Shown: positions 40,759 to 54,084, counted from the stretch's first letter. The stretch: 64,000 bases of DNA from Paraescarpia echinospica (GCA_020002185.1 CM034534.1:66069717-66133716), one strand, 5' to 3'. Made by a program: numbers and translations. The notes: generated by a model from the letters alone, not told the origin.

Positions 40759-43475
40759 TTGGCTAAAATCCCTCGAGCGGTCGACGTTGTAACAATATCA
40801 AGATATGTTAAAGAATCTATTCAGGCTTATGAAATGAAATTAGAAAGAGAAGCAGAATGCGAAGAAGCTGATTGGTGTAACATTGTTGCAGGAAACTCAA
40901 CGTTAACAGTTGGGTTAGTTTATCGAAGTCCAAACATAAGCATAGAAGAGAATGAAAAAATACATAACGCTATAAGGGAAGTAAGCAAACGGGACTGTAT
41001 TATTATGAGGGATTTTAACCACGGGCATATACAATGGAAATCTCTACAGAGTATGGGGAGTGAGGACCACAAGTTTTTAGTTTTAGTTCAAGATACATTC
41101 CTTTCTCAACATGTGCTAGAACCAACCAGGGGTGAGAATGTGTTAGACATACTTTTGTCCTCACAAAGTGATTTAGTTGACAATGTCAAGATATGTGAGC
41201 CACTGGGGAGTAGCGATCACAACCAGATACATTTTACCATCAAAATAAAATCAGAAAGGAATAATAAAAAGCAGTATAGGAGAAATGTTCACAAAGGAAG
41301 GTATAAGGACATGAGGAAATCTTGAGCAAAGATAGACTGGAATAACACACTGAAGAATAAGACAGCAACAGAATGCTGGAATATCTTAAAGAGTGAAATT
41401 AAGTGCATAGTCGATAGATTTGTACCCTTCAAAAAAAGGGAAACGGTCCAAAAAGAAACACTTATCGAAATAAGCCATTAGAAAAATTAAGTATAAATAA
41501 ATGATGTGGAAGTCATATAGATGTACTGGAAATGATGAAGACTACAACATTTATAAAGAATCACTTAACCAAGCTACAGCTGAAACTAGAAATGCAAAGA
41601 GAAGCTATGAACAAAAAATAGCTAGTAATATAAAACATGACGGCAAGACTTGTTATGCGTACGTTCGAAGCAAACAGAAAGTTCAGGATAAGGTCGGCCC
41701 TCTAGAATATAGTGCTGGAAATATAATATCAGAGGGACTTTTTTTCTTAATGGCAAAAGACTTGAAGGGGTATTTTACTCTATGGTTTACCAGGGAGGAT
41801 ATGAGTTCACTGCCAGTACCAGAGGTTAAGTTCAAGGGGGCAGATTCATACTATTTAGGACAATTAATTGTAACCCCGGAAATGGTAGCTAAGAAAATAA
41901 GGGCTATGAAGGATAATAAATCACCTGGAGTGGATGGGATTCCGCCCAAACTACTATAGGAAATTGTAGAACAAATTAGCGTACCACTTGCAACAGTTTT
42001 CAATTTGTCATTAGAAGAGGGAGTGGTTCCTTTAGAATGGAAAGAGGCAAACGTTATACCGTTATTTAAAAAGGTTCGAGAAACAAGTCGGAGAACTATA
42101 GACCAGTGAGTTTAACATCAGTGATTTGCAAATTATTAGAAAGACTAATTAAAGATCACATGGTGGATTTTCTTGTTAAACATAACTTAATAAACCCATC
42201 TCAACATGGGTTTTTAAAAGCGAGGTCATGCTTAACAAATATGTTATGTTTTTTGGAAGACATCACTAAGTGGGTAGATAAGGGATCACCAGTAGATATC
42301 ATCTACTTAGATTTTCAAAGTACCACATCAAAGATTACTGCTTAAACTATAGGCCCATGGCATAGGAAATGGTATAATAAACTGGATAGAAAAATGGCTG
42401 ATTGACAGAAGACAACGAGTAGTAGTTAATGAGGAGGCTCCAAACTGGAAATCGGTATTGAGTGGGGTTTAACAGGGATTTGTACTAGAACCTATATTAT
42501 TCTTAATATATATCAACGATTTGGATGATGATATAACGAGCAAGGTCTTGAAATTTGCGGACGATACAAAAGTGTATAGAAGGATTAAAACTAATGGAGA
42601 TAGACACCATTTACAAGATGATCTTGACAGGTTGATCAAATGGTCTGAAAAGTGGCAAATGTTGTTCAATTTCGGGAAATGTAAATGCCTCCACACAGGA
42701 CACGGGAACGAAGATGTAGAATATACAGTGGGGGGGGGGGGTACTGTACTAAGTACTACTGTAAAAGAAAAGGACTTAGGTTAACTATTAGTGCTGATAT
42801 GAAGGTTTCAGAGCAGTGCGGAATTGCAGCTTCGAAGGGAAATCAAATCCTTGAATTAATTAGGCTAAATATAGCGTATAAGGAAAAAGAGCTAATAATA
42901 CCGCTGTACAAAACAATAGTGAGGCCTCATTTAGAATATTGTATACAGGCATGGAGACCATATCGCAAGAAGGACATTTATATGCTAGAAAGAGTACAGA
43001 GGAGAGCGACTAAAATGATACCAAAACTGAGTTATGAAATTCTACTAAAATGTGGTTTAACAACACTAAAGACCAGGATATTGAGAGGAGATCAGATAGA
43101 AGTGTTTAAAATAATGAATGGTTATGAAAATATTGATATAAATTTAATTTTTCAGTTAAGAAAGAAACAAGGATTAGAGGACATGAAGTTACATTAGCAA
43201 AGGAGCTGTGTAGATTAGATATAAGAAAGTTCTCATTTTCACAAAGGACTATAAATGAATGGAACAGATTATCTGCTGATTGTGTGGGTGCTAGTAGCGT
43301 GAATATGTTTAAACATAAAGTTGACATATACCTCAGAAGGGCGGCACACACATAGATAAAAGGGTTGGACTCTCGATAAGCCAAAGGGCTTCCTTGTCCA
43401 CCTGCCACCTAGAGTTAATTCTCTGGGTGGCAATCTTGTTAAATCTTGTTAAATCTTGTTAAATAGAATACATGG
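40759..43475 (+). mobile_element. CR1-like LINE, broken
   Basis: Pieces in order: endonuclease C-terminal half (VGLVYRSPNIS, IIMRDFNHGHIQWKS, TRGENVLDILLS, GSSDHNQIHF; 40759-41325, TGA), linker (YNIYKESLNQATAETRNAKR), RT fingers/palm (KDNKSPGVDGIPPKLL; SLTSVICKLLERLI...HGFLKARSC; IIYLDFQ), KFADDTKVYR (42540, catalytic FADD) and C-terminal region (YKTIVRPHLEYCIQAWRPY...RRATKMIP). Several stops and frameshifts, plus a G10 run at ~42732. The 3' end is a CTTGTTAAAT tandem tail at ~43435-43465. A second copy of this 3' end is at 63475. Confidence 0.9.
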
Positions 43476-43639
43476 ACATCTGCGCCCACTAGTTTCGGGC
43501 AACGTTATAAATAGACCGTGAGGACAACTGCTCGAGCTGGTTCCCGCACAAGCCTGAACGTGTTTTGTAAATAACTATAATTTGTTAGCCCTAATTTTAG
43601 CTTCATTGTTGCATGGGAAATGTGAAATCAGTCCGCAGT

Positions 43640-45430
43640 AGTGTCTCATAGTGGGTAATTCATGTGTGAAGTTACGTCTTCTGGTGGGCATAATTACCTT
43701 TATTGTTTCCGATTTTGGCAAAGGTGTTACATCTTTGTCGGTTTTTTTTTACAATGATGGACCTTTTGAGACAATGGTGGAAGCATACGACACTGGATTA
43801 TGTCGGATTAATGATCACCACGCTCCCTTGCTCTAGAAAACCGTAACCTTGAAACCTAACTCACAGTGGTACACCGACGAACTTCGGCGTGAGAAGAAGA
43901 ACCGACGGTGAGCGGACCGGACTTGGCAACGTAGTGGCCTCGAGGTACACCGCCAAGCATATTTGGCTCAATATGTGGCCGTAAATCATATGTTACTCAC
44001 CATGAGGCGTAGTTACTACTCCGACAATATTGCGAGTTGTGGGAGTGACCAAAAGCAGCTCTTTAACATCACAAAAAAACGTCATGGGATACACTGGCTT
44101 TGCGAAACTGTTGTTGTATGTGTCTTCGAGTGATTTGGCCCAACGTTTCGGCAACTACTTCGTGACGAAAGTGAATGACATCCAGCAAAGCGTAGTCCAC
44201 TGTGGAGGTGACCGTTCATATGCGATGGCGGCTGCATTCGGTGACAACACTGCTTTTCGTGGTGCTCTGTTGACACGCTTCACAGAAGTCACTGAATCAG
44301 ACGTCACAAGATTGGTCGCAGTCGCTCCGTGTAAGTCGAGCGGACTAGACTCATTACCTGCCTGCCTCTTTAAACTATGTTCGTCAGAACTGGTACCCAT
44401 GATCAATTCGATAATAAACACTTCCATCGAAAGTCGAATTGTTCCTGATTTGTTCAAGCATGCGATCGTTAGACCGGTCCTAAAAGTGATGCTTGATGAA
44501 GATGCTTTGTGCAATTACCGCCCAGTTTGGAACTTGCCGTTTGTGTCAAAACGTGTTGAAAAAGTGATCGCAAGACAACTCAACAATCACCTTGATATGA
44601 ACATTTTGTGGGATCCTTTTCAATCAGCATACCGCCATGACCACTTTACGGCACTCCTGCGAGAAAAGAATGACATCGCAATATGCAATATCATTGTTAT
44701 ATGGATGACACGCAAATTTACATGACAGTGGAGTACGATCAACCCATCACTGCAGCAATTACAAAGATTGAACAATGTGTAGCGGAGGTGACCGATTGGT
44801 TTGAACGAAACCAACTTAATTTGAACACCGAGAGGACAGAGGCAGTCATCTTCCTTACCTCAAAACTACGAAACAATTTGCCCTCCGATATTTCCGTGAC
44901 AATTGGCGGACACCGGGTTGTGCCGAGGTCATCCGTACGCAACCTAGGTGTCATTCTTGACAGCGGTCATACTATGGAAGCACAGGTTGCACAGATAACA
45001 AAGCCGTGCTACCACTAGATTCGCAACATTGGACAAATTCGGCTAAGCATCACTGATGATGCGTGCAAAACCCTGGTGCACGCACTCGTGACTTCACTCT
45101 TCGATTATGCAAATTCATTACTCTATGGTCTTCCGTAGACGACGCTGCAGCGTTTGCATCGTGTGCAAAACTGTGCACTCCGCCTCGTCTGCCGTATGAG
45201 GAAGTACGACCAAGTCACTCCAGTGCTGCGGCACCTGCGTTGGTTACCTATATGTGTGCGCCCGACATATAAAGAGCCTGTGTTTGTGTACTCTGTGATG
45301 CATGGCCTGGCACCGAGTTATCTCGCGGAGTTACTGAACCGACGTAAACCGAATCGGCAACTGAGACCTGCGTCTTTGCTGCTACTGTCAATATCGGTGT
45401 CCCGGGCCCCGATTCAGCCGTGCCAGGATT
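43640..45430 (+). mobile_element. L2-like LINE with internal deletion of the RT core
   Basis: Contains NDHHAPLL and WYTDELRREKKNRR (linker), then KSSGLDSLPACLFKLCSSELVPMI and FQSAYRHDHFTALL (44030-44660). The palm between this and YMDDTQIYMTVEY (44700) is missing, so the frame jumps from motif 2-3 to the YMDD motif. The C-terminal part follows (NLGVILDSGHTM, LHRVQNCALRLVCR, LRWLPICVRPTYK). The last ~35 bases match, in reverse orientation, the LINE 3' fragment at 52475-52510, a sign of rearrangement. Confidence 0.82.
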
Positions 45431-45439
45431 CCTCAAAAC

Positions 45440-45545
45440 GCATACTGCGCATGCGCGCGCAGGCGCAGTAGCGCGCATGCGCAGTAGGCACTTTGATGAG
45501 ATGTGACGTCACGTTTTTCACGGCCGTGCCAGAAGTATCCGCGGT
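45440..45545 (+). promoter_or_regulatory. CpG-rich promoter with two NRF-1-type sites and a CRE
   Basis: TGCGCATGCGCG at 45446-45457 and GCGCGCATGCGCAG at 45471-45484 are NRF-1-like palindromes, and TGACGTCA at 45504-45511 is a perfect CRE. No TATA box. This combination is typical of housekeeping promoters and lies ~100 bases upstream of a candidate first exon. Confidence 0.5.
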
Positions 45546-45611
45546 CGTATAGTTTATGTGAATTAGTAGTTGTACGTCGATTTATTTAGTTCTGCGTGTT
45601 TTTAAGGAGGC

Positions 45612-46337
45612 ATGGTGAGTATGGAGGACATAGACAACAAATACGTGATGTATATGACATGCTTGAAGCATTATTTGGTGCATGACACACATCGACCAGG
45701 AGCAGGACTGGCAGTAGCCGACAAACGCGTTAGGAATGCGATACACCAAACGGTCAATAAATACGAAATAGACGGTGGGTAAAATGTTAGCGATCCATAG
45801 TTCTAACTATTAATCAACTGACGCAGTACAAATAAACTTAGTCTTAATTTGTTTCTCATTAAACACAACAAAACGTTTCTCGAAAGGTCGACGCTATTCG
45901 CACAGTTGCTCCGCGTATGATTATGCTGCTGAGAATAAAATTCGTACTACCTAGTGATTTTATCGTGTCAACAAAAGCAGAACATACTTTCACAAGATAT
46001 CTGTATTCAGCTCTCTATTCTAAAATTATTTGAACGTCGTGCAAACAAACTCTTACAAAAGTTGTTTTGAGTGAAGTAGGCCTAGTTAGAGTTACTAAAT
46101 AGACCGAAACAGAAAGTCTCTCAAGAGACGCCTACTGCCCAAAATCGTGCATCCTATCTGCTGTGTAAGTGCGTGTCACATGGTTGTTATACAAGATCAG
46201 ACACTGTATTGGTAAATGTTTTGTTAAATTATTTGATTTGTTTAATCTCCTGTTCAGCTGACAAAAATGCGGTACACTTAGTCGACGAAACATTGTCTCA
46301 GAAGGCCAGGCCAACTCCTTTGCTGCAAACTCTATGA
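45612..46337 (+). CDS. Candidate two-exon host gene, ~80 aa, unknown function
   Basis: Exon 1 coding 45612-45774 starts at an ATG 100 bases after the CRE and ends at donor GTGGGT in phase 1. Exon 2 starts at 46258 after TTTAATCTCCTGTTCAG; the phases fit (1+2) and the frame ends TGA at 46335. The protein begins MVSMEDIDNKYVMYMTC and has a basic, helical middle (VADKRVRNAIHQTVNKYEI). Not recognised. An alternative is that exon 2 continues with another donor. The link rests on phase compatibility and promoter position only. Confidence 0.35.
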
Positions 46338-48873
46338 AATGTATTGTTTTCCCGAAAAAGGTATGCTATGTTCATTGCAATGAAACAACTGTTTGTTATT
46401 TCTTATTCTTTACAATAGCGTGGTGACCTCTGTACAAGGTAATGTAATGCTCATATATTATCTTCTTCACATTTGTGTGGTGACCTCTATTCAGAGGAAT
46501 ATCCCACAGTAACCATATACGTGGGTCTAATTTAAAGTAAGGTTGATAACAACAATATATTATGAAGTTTAGCTTCGATTAATTGACTCAATGACCTAAT
46601 GTCTGAAATGGTTAACTGTTTTTTTCCTATATAATTTTCAGTGTTATGTTTATTTCGAACAGGACAATGTTAGGGCATCAAGAAACTGGCAAACTATATC
46701 CCAAATGACGGTTTACCCATTTGATAACTAAATAATAACAATTGTTAGACCCAATTTAGCAGTAAACCTAAATTGTCTCTTCTACTACAAAAGTATTGAT
46801 TTACGGCATAATTATTAACCACCACTCTACTGTCTACTGGTTCTTTGTGCCCTTCTAAAGGTTTGTATAGCGCCTGGAGATTTGATAAAGGTGGCAGATA
46901 CTATGTATGGAATGTATTATTTTATGTAGTGTTTGTTTATTATACTTATTTGATGTTCTACGTTTTAGAAGATGATCAGTACATGAAGTTGAAACACTGT
47001 TGTACGATGTCTGAACAAGAAAAACAACCGACTCCTCCGATGTTGACAGCATACAACAAAAACAGACTGCACAACGACACATTGTTTGATCGTCACTTTC
47101 TGGACACATGCTGCATCTGCAAAATAATAGAACTCGGTTATTGAGAATTGTGTTTTGTAATTATGAAAAATACATGTGCTGATGATTTTTTAATAAAGAA
47201 AGGAAGTACAGGGCACTCCACATAACTCGAACTCGGTTAAGTCAATTTTCATTTAAGTCAACTCTTTTTCCTCAACCCTGGCTGTCTTTGTATCTCAGAT
47301 GGTATAAAATAATTTGCATAAGTCTACTTCTCTAAAGTCCAAGTCGACGCGATTTCTCTGCACGCTCATATTTCTTTCATTCGGTTAACTCAAATTTATT
47401 AAATCTTTACTATCAAACATTGAAATTTTGGCCGAAGGTATGGATATAAAACGCTATTATCGTATTGGTAAAGTGATTTTTGTAAGGATTTAGTTACTAT
47501 TTCACTTGACATTTCTCTCACTCAGAATGTTTTGATTTTACTAACTTATATTGCACTGTCTGTAGGAAATAGTGCTCAGAACTCTTGTTAATTTGTTTCC
47601 ACATTATTTCTGACATCAGTCACTAATGCTGTTTGACCACACCGGGCAATGCTTAGGCCAAGAGAGAGGTCACCATTAAGTCTTTCAAAGAGAATCAGCT
47701 TGCCTTTTGGAGTAATTGCTTTATAAATTTTCTAAACTTTATTAAAAAAAAAAATTGTAATTACTAGTAGATGCTAATGTTTTGGTTTTAGTTGTTGGTT
47801 CGATCCCAACTGGTATTGCACTTTGTGCAAAATTACCCCTGGCATGGGCTTATTGACCGAAACATTGCATCTCCTCTTGTAATTACATTGATGTCGAATT
47901 GGAAATGCTCAGCAAACAGTTATTATTTTCAACATTTAATTAATTGACTTTGACTAATTATTTCTGGTGCTGTTGAAATGATGCATGATAATTGATTACA
48001 TTAATATAGATTTGCCCTGGAAATGACAACATAATGAGTCAAATCTCTTATTTTAAAATAATGGCTTATTTTTAGTGTATTTTAATAAATTTATGCTAGG
48101 CAAAATTTTTAAATAAAGGCATTGGGCAAGGTCCTGCAAGGGCACTTTCCCTAAAAATGAATGTACAGTGTATACATATCCATTGACTTAGATTATAAAA
48201 TGATATTCAATCCAACAAAACTGAGATAAGAAAGGAAATGTCTACACATGTTAATGTAAAATGTATATGTCAAGAGCTGTTCAGGAATTTAAATAAATAA
48301 ATATAAGTTTCAAAATCATATAACTAAATTGCAGGGTTGGTTTTCTGCCGAGCAGAAAGGTATTTCTGCGTGCCCATGGCAGAAATAGGGTAGAAAGGGG
48401 AGCTTTTGCCCGGGGTAGTATTTGCCCGGAGTGTGTGAATTTTGTTGTGCCTATGTGTACAGGACTTGTCATCTGACAACACATGGACTGCAGCATTCCT
48501 TTTTTGTTTAATCTTTCTCCTATCTCTGCTCTTTCAGTTCATGTGCAGCCTAGTTTTATTACCAGCCTAGAAGCCGGCTGGTAATTATAATTAGTTATCA
48601 CCTGGTCATCTTGTGGTCAATGGAAAGTTTGGTTTTGAAGCACCTGGCCACTGTTGGTAAATGGGTCTTTCATAGAACTATATGATTCGTTATTCATGTG
48701 TTTGAGAATAATTAGTGATAACACTGACTAAGATTGCTCCAATTACACTGTTGATATTTTCCATATATTAATGTTTTTTTATATTTCTTTATAAATTTGA
48801 TTAGTTGATTGTTTTTTTATTGTACTGAAATTGTGTTTTTATTTTTTATTTTTTTTATTTATTTGTATGTATG

Positions 48874-48915
<42 letters not shown>

Positions 48916-49130
48916 GAATTGTGTATTTTATGTAAACATGTATAATTAGAACTGAGAATGTAACAGTAACCAACATCGTGAAATAAAATGTTTACTGCTA
49001 CTATTGTTATTAGTATAACAACTACCACTACTACACTAAGTCACTAACTGCTATGATATATTAAACATGTTTCTTTGTAACTTGGCTTTATTTCAATATA
49101 TACAACAGTTACTATAAAGTAACCATGCTT
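46338..49130. other. Mostly non-coding; possible 3' exon and tRNA-like remnant
   Basis: At ~46970-47144 a frame after TTCTACGTTTTAG ends LGY-stop with AATAAA 45 bases later (~47190), so it could be a terminal exon, but nothing confirms it. Near 47797 GTTGGTTCGATCCCAAC forms a tRNA T-arm with a B box, probably a SINE remnant. (TA)n lies at 48880-48912. Confidence 0.3.
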
Positions 49131-49135
49131 CTCAG

Positions 49136-50371
49136 GTGCACTTGGCCAGTTTCAAGTATGTGGTTGTGCTGTATGCTGCTACGCATCCACAAATCCACTC
49201 CAAGTTGATGCAGGAGAGCACTGGGTGCTCCTTGTTGCCAACACTCATAGCCGTCAAGTGTGTGTCCTGAACTCGCTCAACTCTCCCAAGTAAGACAGAG
49301 CTGTCTCTACATCCATTGATGGTTGGAAGTGAGTACTAATTTATAATTTATATAGCACTATATAAGCCATTTCATATGAACACAATAATCCATGTGAAAT
49401 TGTGCTTTGCCCAAAAATATGTATGTGTAACATGTAAAAAGAACAACGTACTTGTATTCTGCACTGCAAATATTATTACAATGAACCTTACAACAACACA
49501 GTCAAAACTAGTTCATATAGTGTGTGTGTGAGTGCGTGCGTGTGTATGTTAAGAAAAACATGTAAATGTAAAATAATGGTGGTAGGAAGCCCTATGTAAC
49601 TGCACCCATCTAATATGCCTGTATTTTTATGACATTGTTACTGAAGGAGCTACATGAAGATGCGCGCGAAGACTGTAGAAACATAACTTACTGAATGGGA
49701 AACCAGTCAAGCAGCAAGCAGACACCAAGCAGACGGTTCAAACTGTGGTATATTTGTCCTTATGGTAAATCTTTCTTATAATACGTAATTGCAGAAAAAA
49801 TTATTGTATTTACACATTTTGCTTGGTCAGTCGCCATCTAGTTTTGTTTTTATTTAATCACAGTCCATTCCATATATTATATGTTGTACTACTAACCACT
49901 ATACATTTCAAATTTTACAAGTAATTATCAAGTACTTGATCACTAGCACCAAGTAAATAAAATGGTTCAAGTTAATTTATCTGGTCCATCTCCAGCCTAA
50001 AGCCTAGTGTTAGAAATGTCTTAAACAGTCAGATCAGGCATCACACCATAATCGACTACAGTTTTATTAAAGAGTATTACTAAATGAAGAAATAATTACT
50101 ATTGTAGAATGCTGAGGCTTTGGCAAAGGGTGTGGCAGTTGGCCTGATGGGTTAGGCCCAGGCTTCTCACTACCGAGAGTTCGTGACCGCCCGACTGGTG
50201 GAAGAGGACAGCAGTGATTCTTGCTGCAACCCCACCTGCCAGCCCAATAGAGACTACACAGACTGGGTGGAGTGCGAAAATTGTTTTTCATGGTGGCACT
50301 TGCAGTGTGCCGAACTGGTAACAAAACCGTTACAGTTCTACTGCACACACTGTACTAAGATAATACGGTAG
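49136..50371 (+). pseudogene. Ulp1/C48-type cysteine protease with C-terminal PHD-like finger, broken
   Basis: Three exons are visible. Exon A (49136-49289, acceptor GCTTCTCAG, donor GTAAGA) encodes GEHWVLLVANTHSRQVCVLN with the catalytic-type His. Exon B (~49647-49764, donor GTAAAT) encodes RHQADGSNCGIFVLM, the Q-x-D-G-x-N-C-G signature of C48 proteases with the nucleophile Cys. Exon C (50108-50371) encodes NAEALAKGVAVGLM and then a PHD-like Cys/His finger (CCNPTCQPN...WVECENCFSWWHLQCAEL...FYCTHC) to its stop. Exon B has an in-frame TAA at 49684-49686 and exon C a TAG at 50153-50155, so no full protein is made. Such protease-PHD fusions are frequent in invertebrate genomes. The N-terminal part is not found. 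Confidence 0.7.
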
Positions 50372-52465
50372 AACTGTACTAAGACAGTAGAACTGTACTA
50401 AGAGAGTACAGTAGAACTGTACTAAGAGAGTATAGTAGAACCTCACAATGTAGTTATCCCTGCAAATTGGCACCCTGATACTGTGTTTATTTTTTATCAT
50501 TTATCATCAAACAACCGCCCGTCGTTTTCTCTTTAAGGTGGTTATACTGTACAGTGAACTAAGACTGTGTAATGTGTGCAACCTGGCCTAAAAATGACTA
50601 AAAGGAGGATAATGTTCCTCAAAGATCTATGCAAGGTACTAATGGAAACTTTGTAAATAACTTGTTGGCAAAGTTATTCATTGCTGAATTGATTAGTGGA
50701 AGAATTCATGTTTTGAGAAACAGTGTTGAAAGTTTAATGCACAACATTTGTGACCCACCATGCCAAAACAAGACGCTACTCGAGAAATCCATACGTCAAT
50801 AATAACTATATTCTCATTACTTCCACAGATATAGTTATTTTAATGTTAAACATGAAAAATTATGGTTTCAAGAAAAACAGTTTCAAAGTTTTCTCTCAGC
50901 TGGCTATGGTTTTTACTTTCTTGACTGTGGTTTTAATTCTGTCGGCTGTGATTTTTCACTTTGTGGTTTCACACTGTTGGCAATAGTTTAGAGCATTGTC
51001 AGCAATAAAAAAATTACATTTGTCACAAAACTCAGTACGAAACACATGCTGGTAACATTTTTACAATGTTCACATCACAACTAACACATGACAGATTTGT
51101 CTATTCACGATGGATACTCAATAACAAATTGTGACAGTGACGGCTCATAACTCGTAATGACCATCAGTAAGAAGTGTCTCATTTTGGAATGGTGGGTTAC
51201 ATTTATGAATTCAGCCAACGCACAGAGAGAATGCATATTTCATAGGTGCTGTTGGTTGGTGTAGTTGGTCTTTGGGGTAAGAAAATGAGATGTTGAGTGT
51301 GCGCATAGGTTTGTTTGTTAGTAGCCAGCAAGTTTGGCTATGAGTGTGCTTAAATGTTTCTTTGATGAAGTTGTCGATGTATGGTATATTAATATATTGG
51401 CAATGACTGAAGACAGTTCAATCCAGTCAGTTGAATGTGTTGCTAATAACACCAAATATCGGTTGGTTGGCTGGTTGTTTAGCCTAGATGACGTTGGGAT
51501 TGGATTTGTTAAATTGTACACCACAGAACATGATATTGTACATAATAAACTCAGTTGTTATGAATAAGAGGTGTACGTCTACAGTAGAAATTAAGTAGAA
51601 AACAGTTTATTTTGTATAATCAATCAGATTCGGAAGTAATGACAGCCACATGTGTTATTCCACAAAGATCTATGCAAGGTCCAGTTCTGTTCATGTTATA
51701 TTAAAACAATATTGTTAAAACAATAAATATGTTATTTACAGGCACAAATAGGTTTCACTTACACACAAATGGTACTAGGCTTATTGAAGAAATATATTCA
51801 GAACACAATATGATATCCGCATGGATTCATTGTAACAAAATATCACTAAACATAAATAAAACTAATTTATTATAATATTTACTCCTGAAATAAGACGATG
51901 ATCATGATATAATTAAAATAAATGTAATTAGTATCATTCAAGTTACTTCAATAACATGTTTAGGAATTTACCTAGAGGAAACCGGTCATACATATTGTAA
52001 TTCATTTGTATGTGAACCAGTGACATCCATTGTAAGCGTTTTATATATATATATATATATATATATCACAATAAGTAGGCCTACTATATTTTTATTTATT
52101 AAAGCAAACAATTAATTATGTTTATTAATTTACCACCATTTCAAGAATAAAGTATTTCGTATGCACAAAAGAATAGCACGACACTGCGGCTGTGCATATA
52201 GACAGTGCTGTGCGCCACATGTCACGATATCCTCGATACTAGTTATAGCCTCGATTACAGATAATGAACAACAAAAAGAGCGGTCTAAGTCACACGATAT
52301 GTTTGTGTGCGTGAAAATAATCATGCAAGTTATTCCATTTTATTTTTAATATGTATACTAACAATTAAACTGGAAAACATTTCGTATTACTAACGCAAAC
52401 CACCTTAGTAACAACGCGGAATCCTCGCACGCACCTACTCTGGGCCCGCTACCGTCGCGGGCCGA
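50372..52465. other. No gene seen
   Basis: Starts with four copies of GTACTAAGA(G)AGTA-GTAGAACT (50350-50440). The rest is AT-rich, with (AT)n at ~52040-52065 and no family signature on either strand. Confidence 0.5.
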
Positions 52466-52469
52466 AAGT

Positions 52470-52735
52470 ATGCGGTGAATGCTGGCACGGGTGAATCGGG
52501 GCCCGTGACACCGGCTTCGCAGTGGGTCACTCGCGGTGATCGCCATTTTGCTATAGCTGCAGCCAGCCTATGGAACCGACTGCCGGACTGTGTCAGGATG
52601 GCAAAGACACAGCCACAATTGAAAACACTTCTTAAAACCTTTTTAGAGTGGACTTTATTAAATGCACTTACACTTATTTTATGTAATTATTATTATTATT
52701 TTAAAATTATTTATTACATTTAAATTCACTTTTTT
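52470..52735 (+). mobile_element. 3' end of an L2/CR1-like LINE
   Basis: WVTRGDRHFAIAAASLWNRLPDCVRMAKTQ... followed by LKTLLKTFLE is the typical extreme C-terminus of L2/CR1-type reverse transcriptase proteins. A (TTA)n tail follows at ~52685. Confidence 0.75.
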
Positions 52736-52873
52736 TCTATTGTTTAATACTTATCGTATAATATCAGAGTAGTAACATCTTTTTCCTATTTTAGTACGTG
52801 AGCGTCATAAATTAACAGCAAATTTTAGCGTCACTACGATAGCCTAGTAACTTTTTCTGCAGAGGTGGGTTGC

Positions 52874-53560
52874 TTAATTTTCGCTCGATTTACCCCAACT
52901 TTTTCTGAACCTAATCCTAAATAGTTAATGTTTTACCCACTAGATGGCTCCAACGTGTGACGTAATGCTCCAGTTTTCAACTAGGGGGCGCTACGTCGGA
53001 AGTGTCGTCGTATCGGAAGTCTCGTGACTGTCATAGGTGCACTTGTGGTTCCACCATTTCCTGGAAGTGTGTCGACGAATAGAGATTCGGCATCCACGGT
53101 AGATGACATTACTCTAACTATTTACATTGGTGTCCGTTGGATGGCGCCGGATGTCCCCTATATCTTATGGCCGCGCCAACTGTTAATATCAACGGTAGTC
53201 GTGCAATCGGAAGTGAATCGTTTGAAATATGGCCGCTTCCTAATAGTGTGAATCTTCTAGACGACGCAACACCTCGCATAGGAAATTCGCTATTTGTAAA
53301 TAAGGAAATACGTTTCAATACCGGATGTACGTCGCCGATAAAATTGCTGCTTCATATACTTATCCTTTCTACTAAATGAAGTAACACCTCATATTGAAAT
53401 TTCTCGGAAATCATACGGGTCTCATGACCGCCCCATTGGAAGTGAAACAAGAACAGATGGCTGCCTCTTGGAATGAAGGTGTGTCACGTTATTTTCCTTA
53501 GATGGTTTGGACATAGTAATTTTTCGATAATAGGATTTTTGAAATTTATTTATTCGAACT
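52874..53560 (+). mobile_element. Solo, diverged copy of the inner arm of the giant inverted repeat
   Basis: It is collinear with 16375-17130: both begin TTAA(A)TTTTCGC, then TACCCCAACTTTTT/AACCCCAACTTTTT, ACTAGATGGC, TGTGACGTA-TACTCC, CTAGGGGGC, GGAAGTG-CGTCG, GACTGTCAT, GGAAGTGTGT(C/G)GACGAATA, TTACATTG-T-TCCGTTGG and finally GACATAGT. Divergence is high (tens of percent), so it is old. No coding frame is shared. Confidence 0.82.
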
Positions 53561-53564
53561 GGTC

Positions 53565-53830
53565 GACACGTAAAGTCACTAGATGGCACTTCATGGTAGG
53601 CCAATAGGTCAAACTATGAATGATGGATAATACTTTAAAAATGATGGATAAGAGCTCCAATGTCAGCGCGTTCAAAAGACTAACATCAAGAAAAGATCAG
53701 ATTTTCAAAAGACATTCAAGACGAAACACCACTCAAAGATGGAACGTCGACTAAGTTAAACCTTCGACAGAATGTACACACGTTCAATAAACAAACATGT
53801 AGAAAATCAGACAAAAAATCACTTTAAACA
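53565..53830. other. No gene seen
   Basis: Short AT-rich stretch between the solo terminal repeat and the TTATAC satellite; nothing recognisable. Confidence 0.4.
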
Positions 53831-53834
53831 TTTA

Positions 53835-53985
53835 GACTTTATACATCATAAATTATACCTTTAACACTATACACTATAACTTATGTGTTATGCCTTATAC
53901 CTTATACTTAGGCCTTACTCACTATGCACTATATATTGTACTTTATACCTTATACACTATACACGATACCTCGCGCTGTGGGTAC
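53835..53985 (+). repeat. Degenerate TTATAC satellite, left of the 54-kb LINE
   Basis: Repeated TTATACCTTATACACTATAC-like motifs. The same kind of sequence resumes after the LINE at 58030-58110 and again at 58575-58675. Confidence 0.75.
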
Positions 53986-54084
53986 ATGGCGTAGAGGCGC
54001 GTCCCCTGGGTGGCGGATTGGGGAGCCCTCCTTTGGGGGTTGCACGTGAATAATACGGAATAGCGTGCCGCGGACCAACGTACC

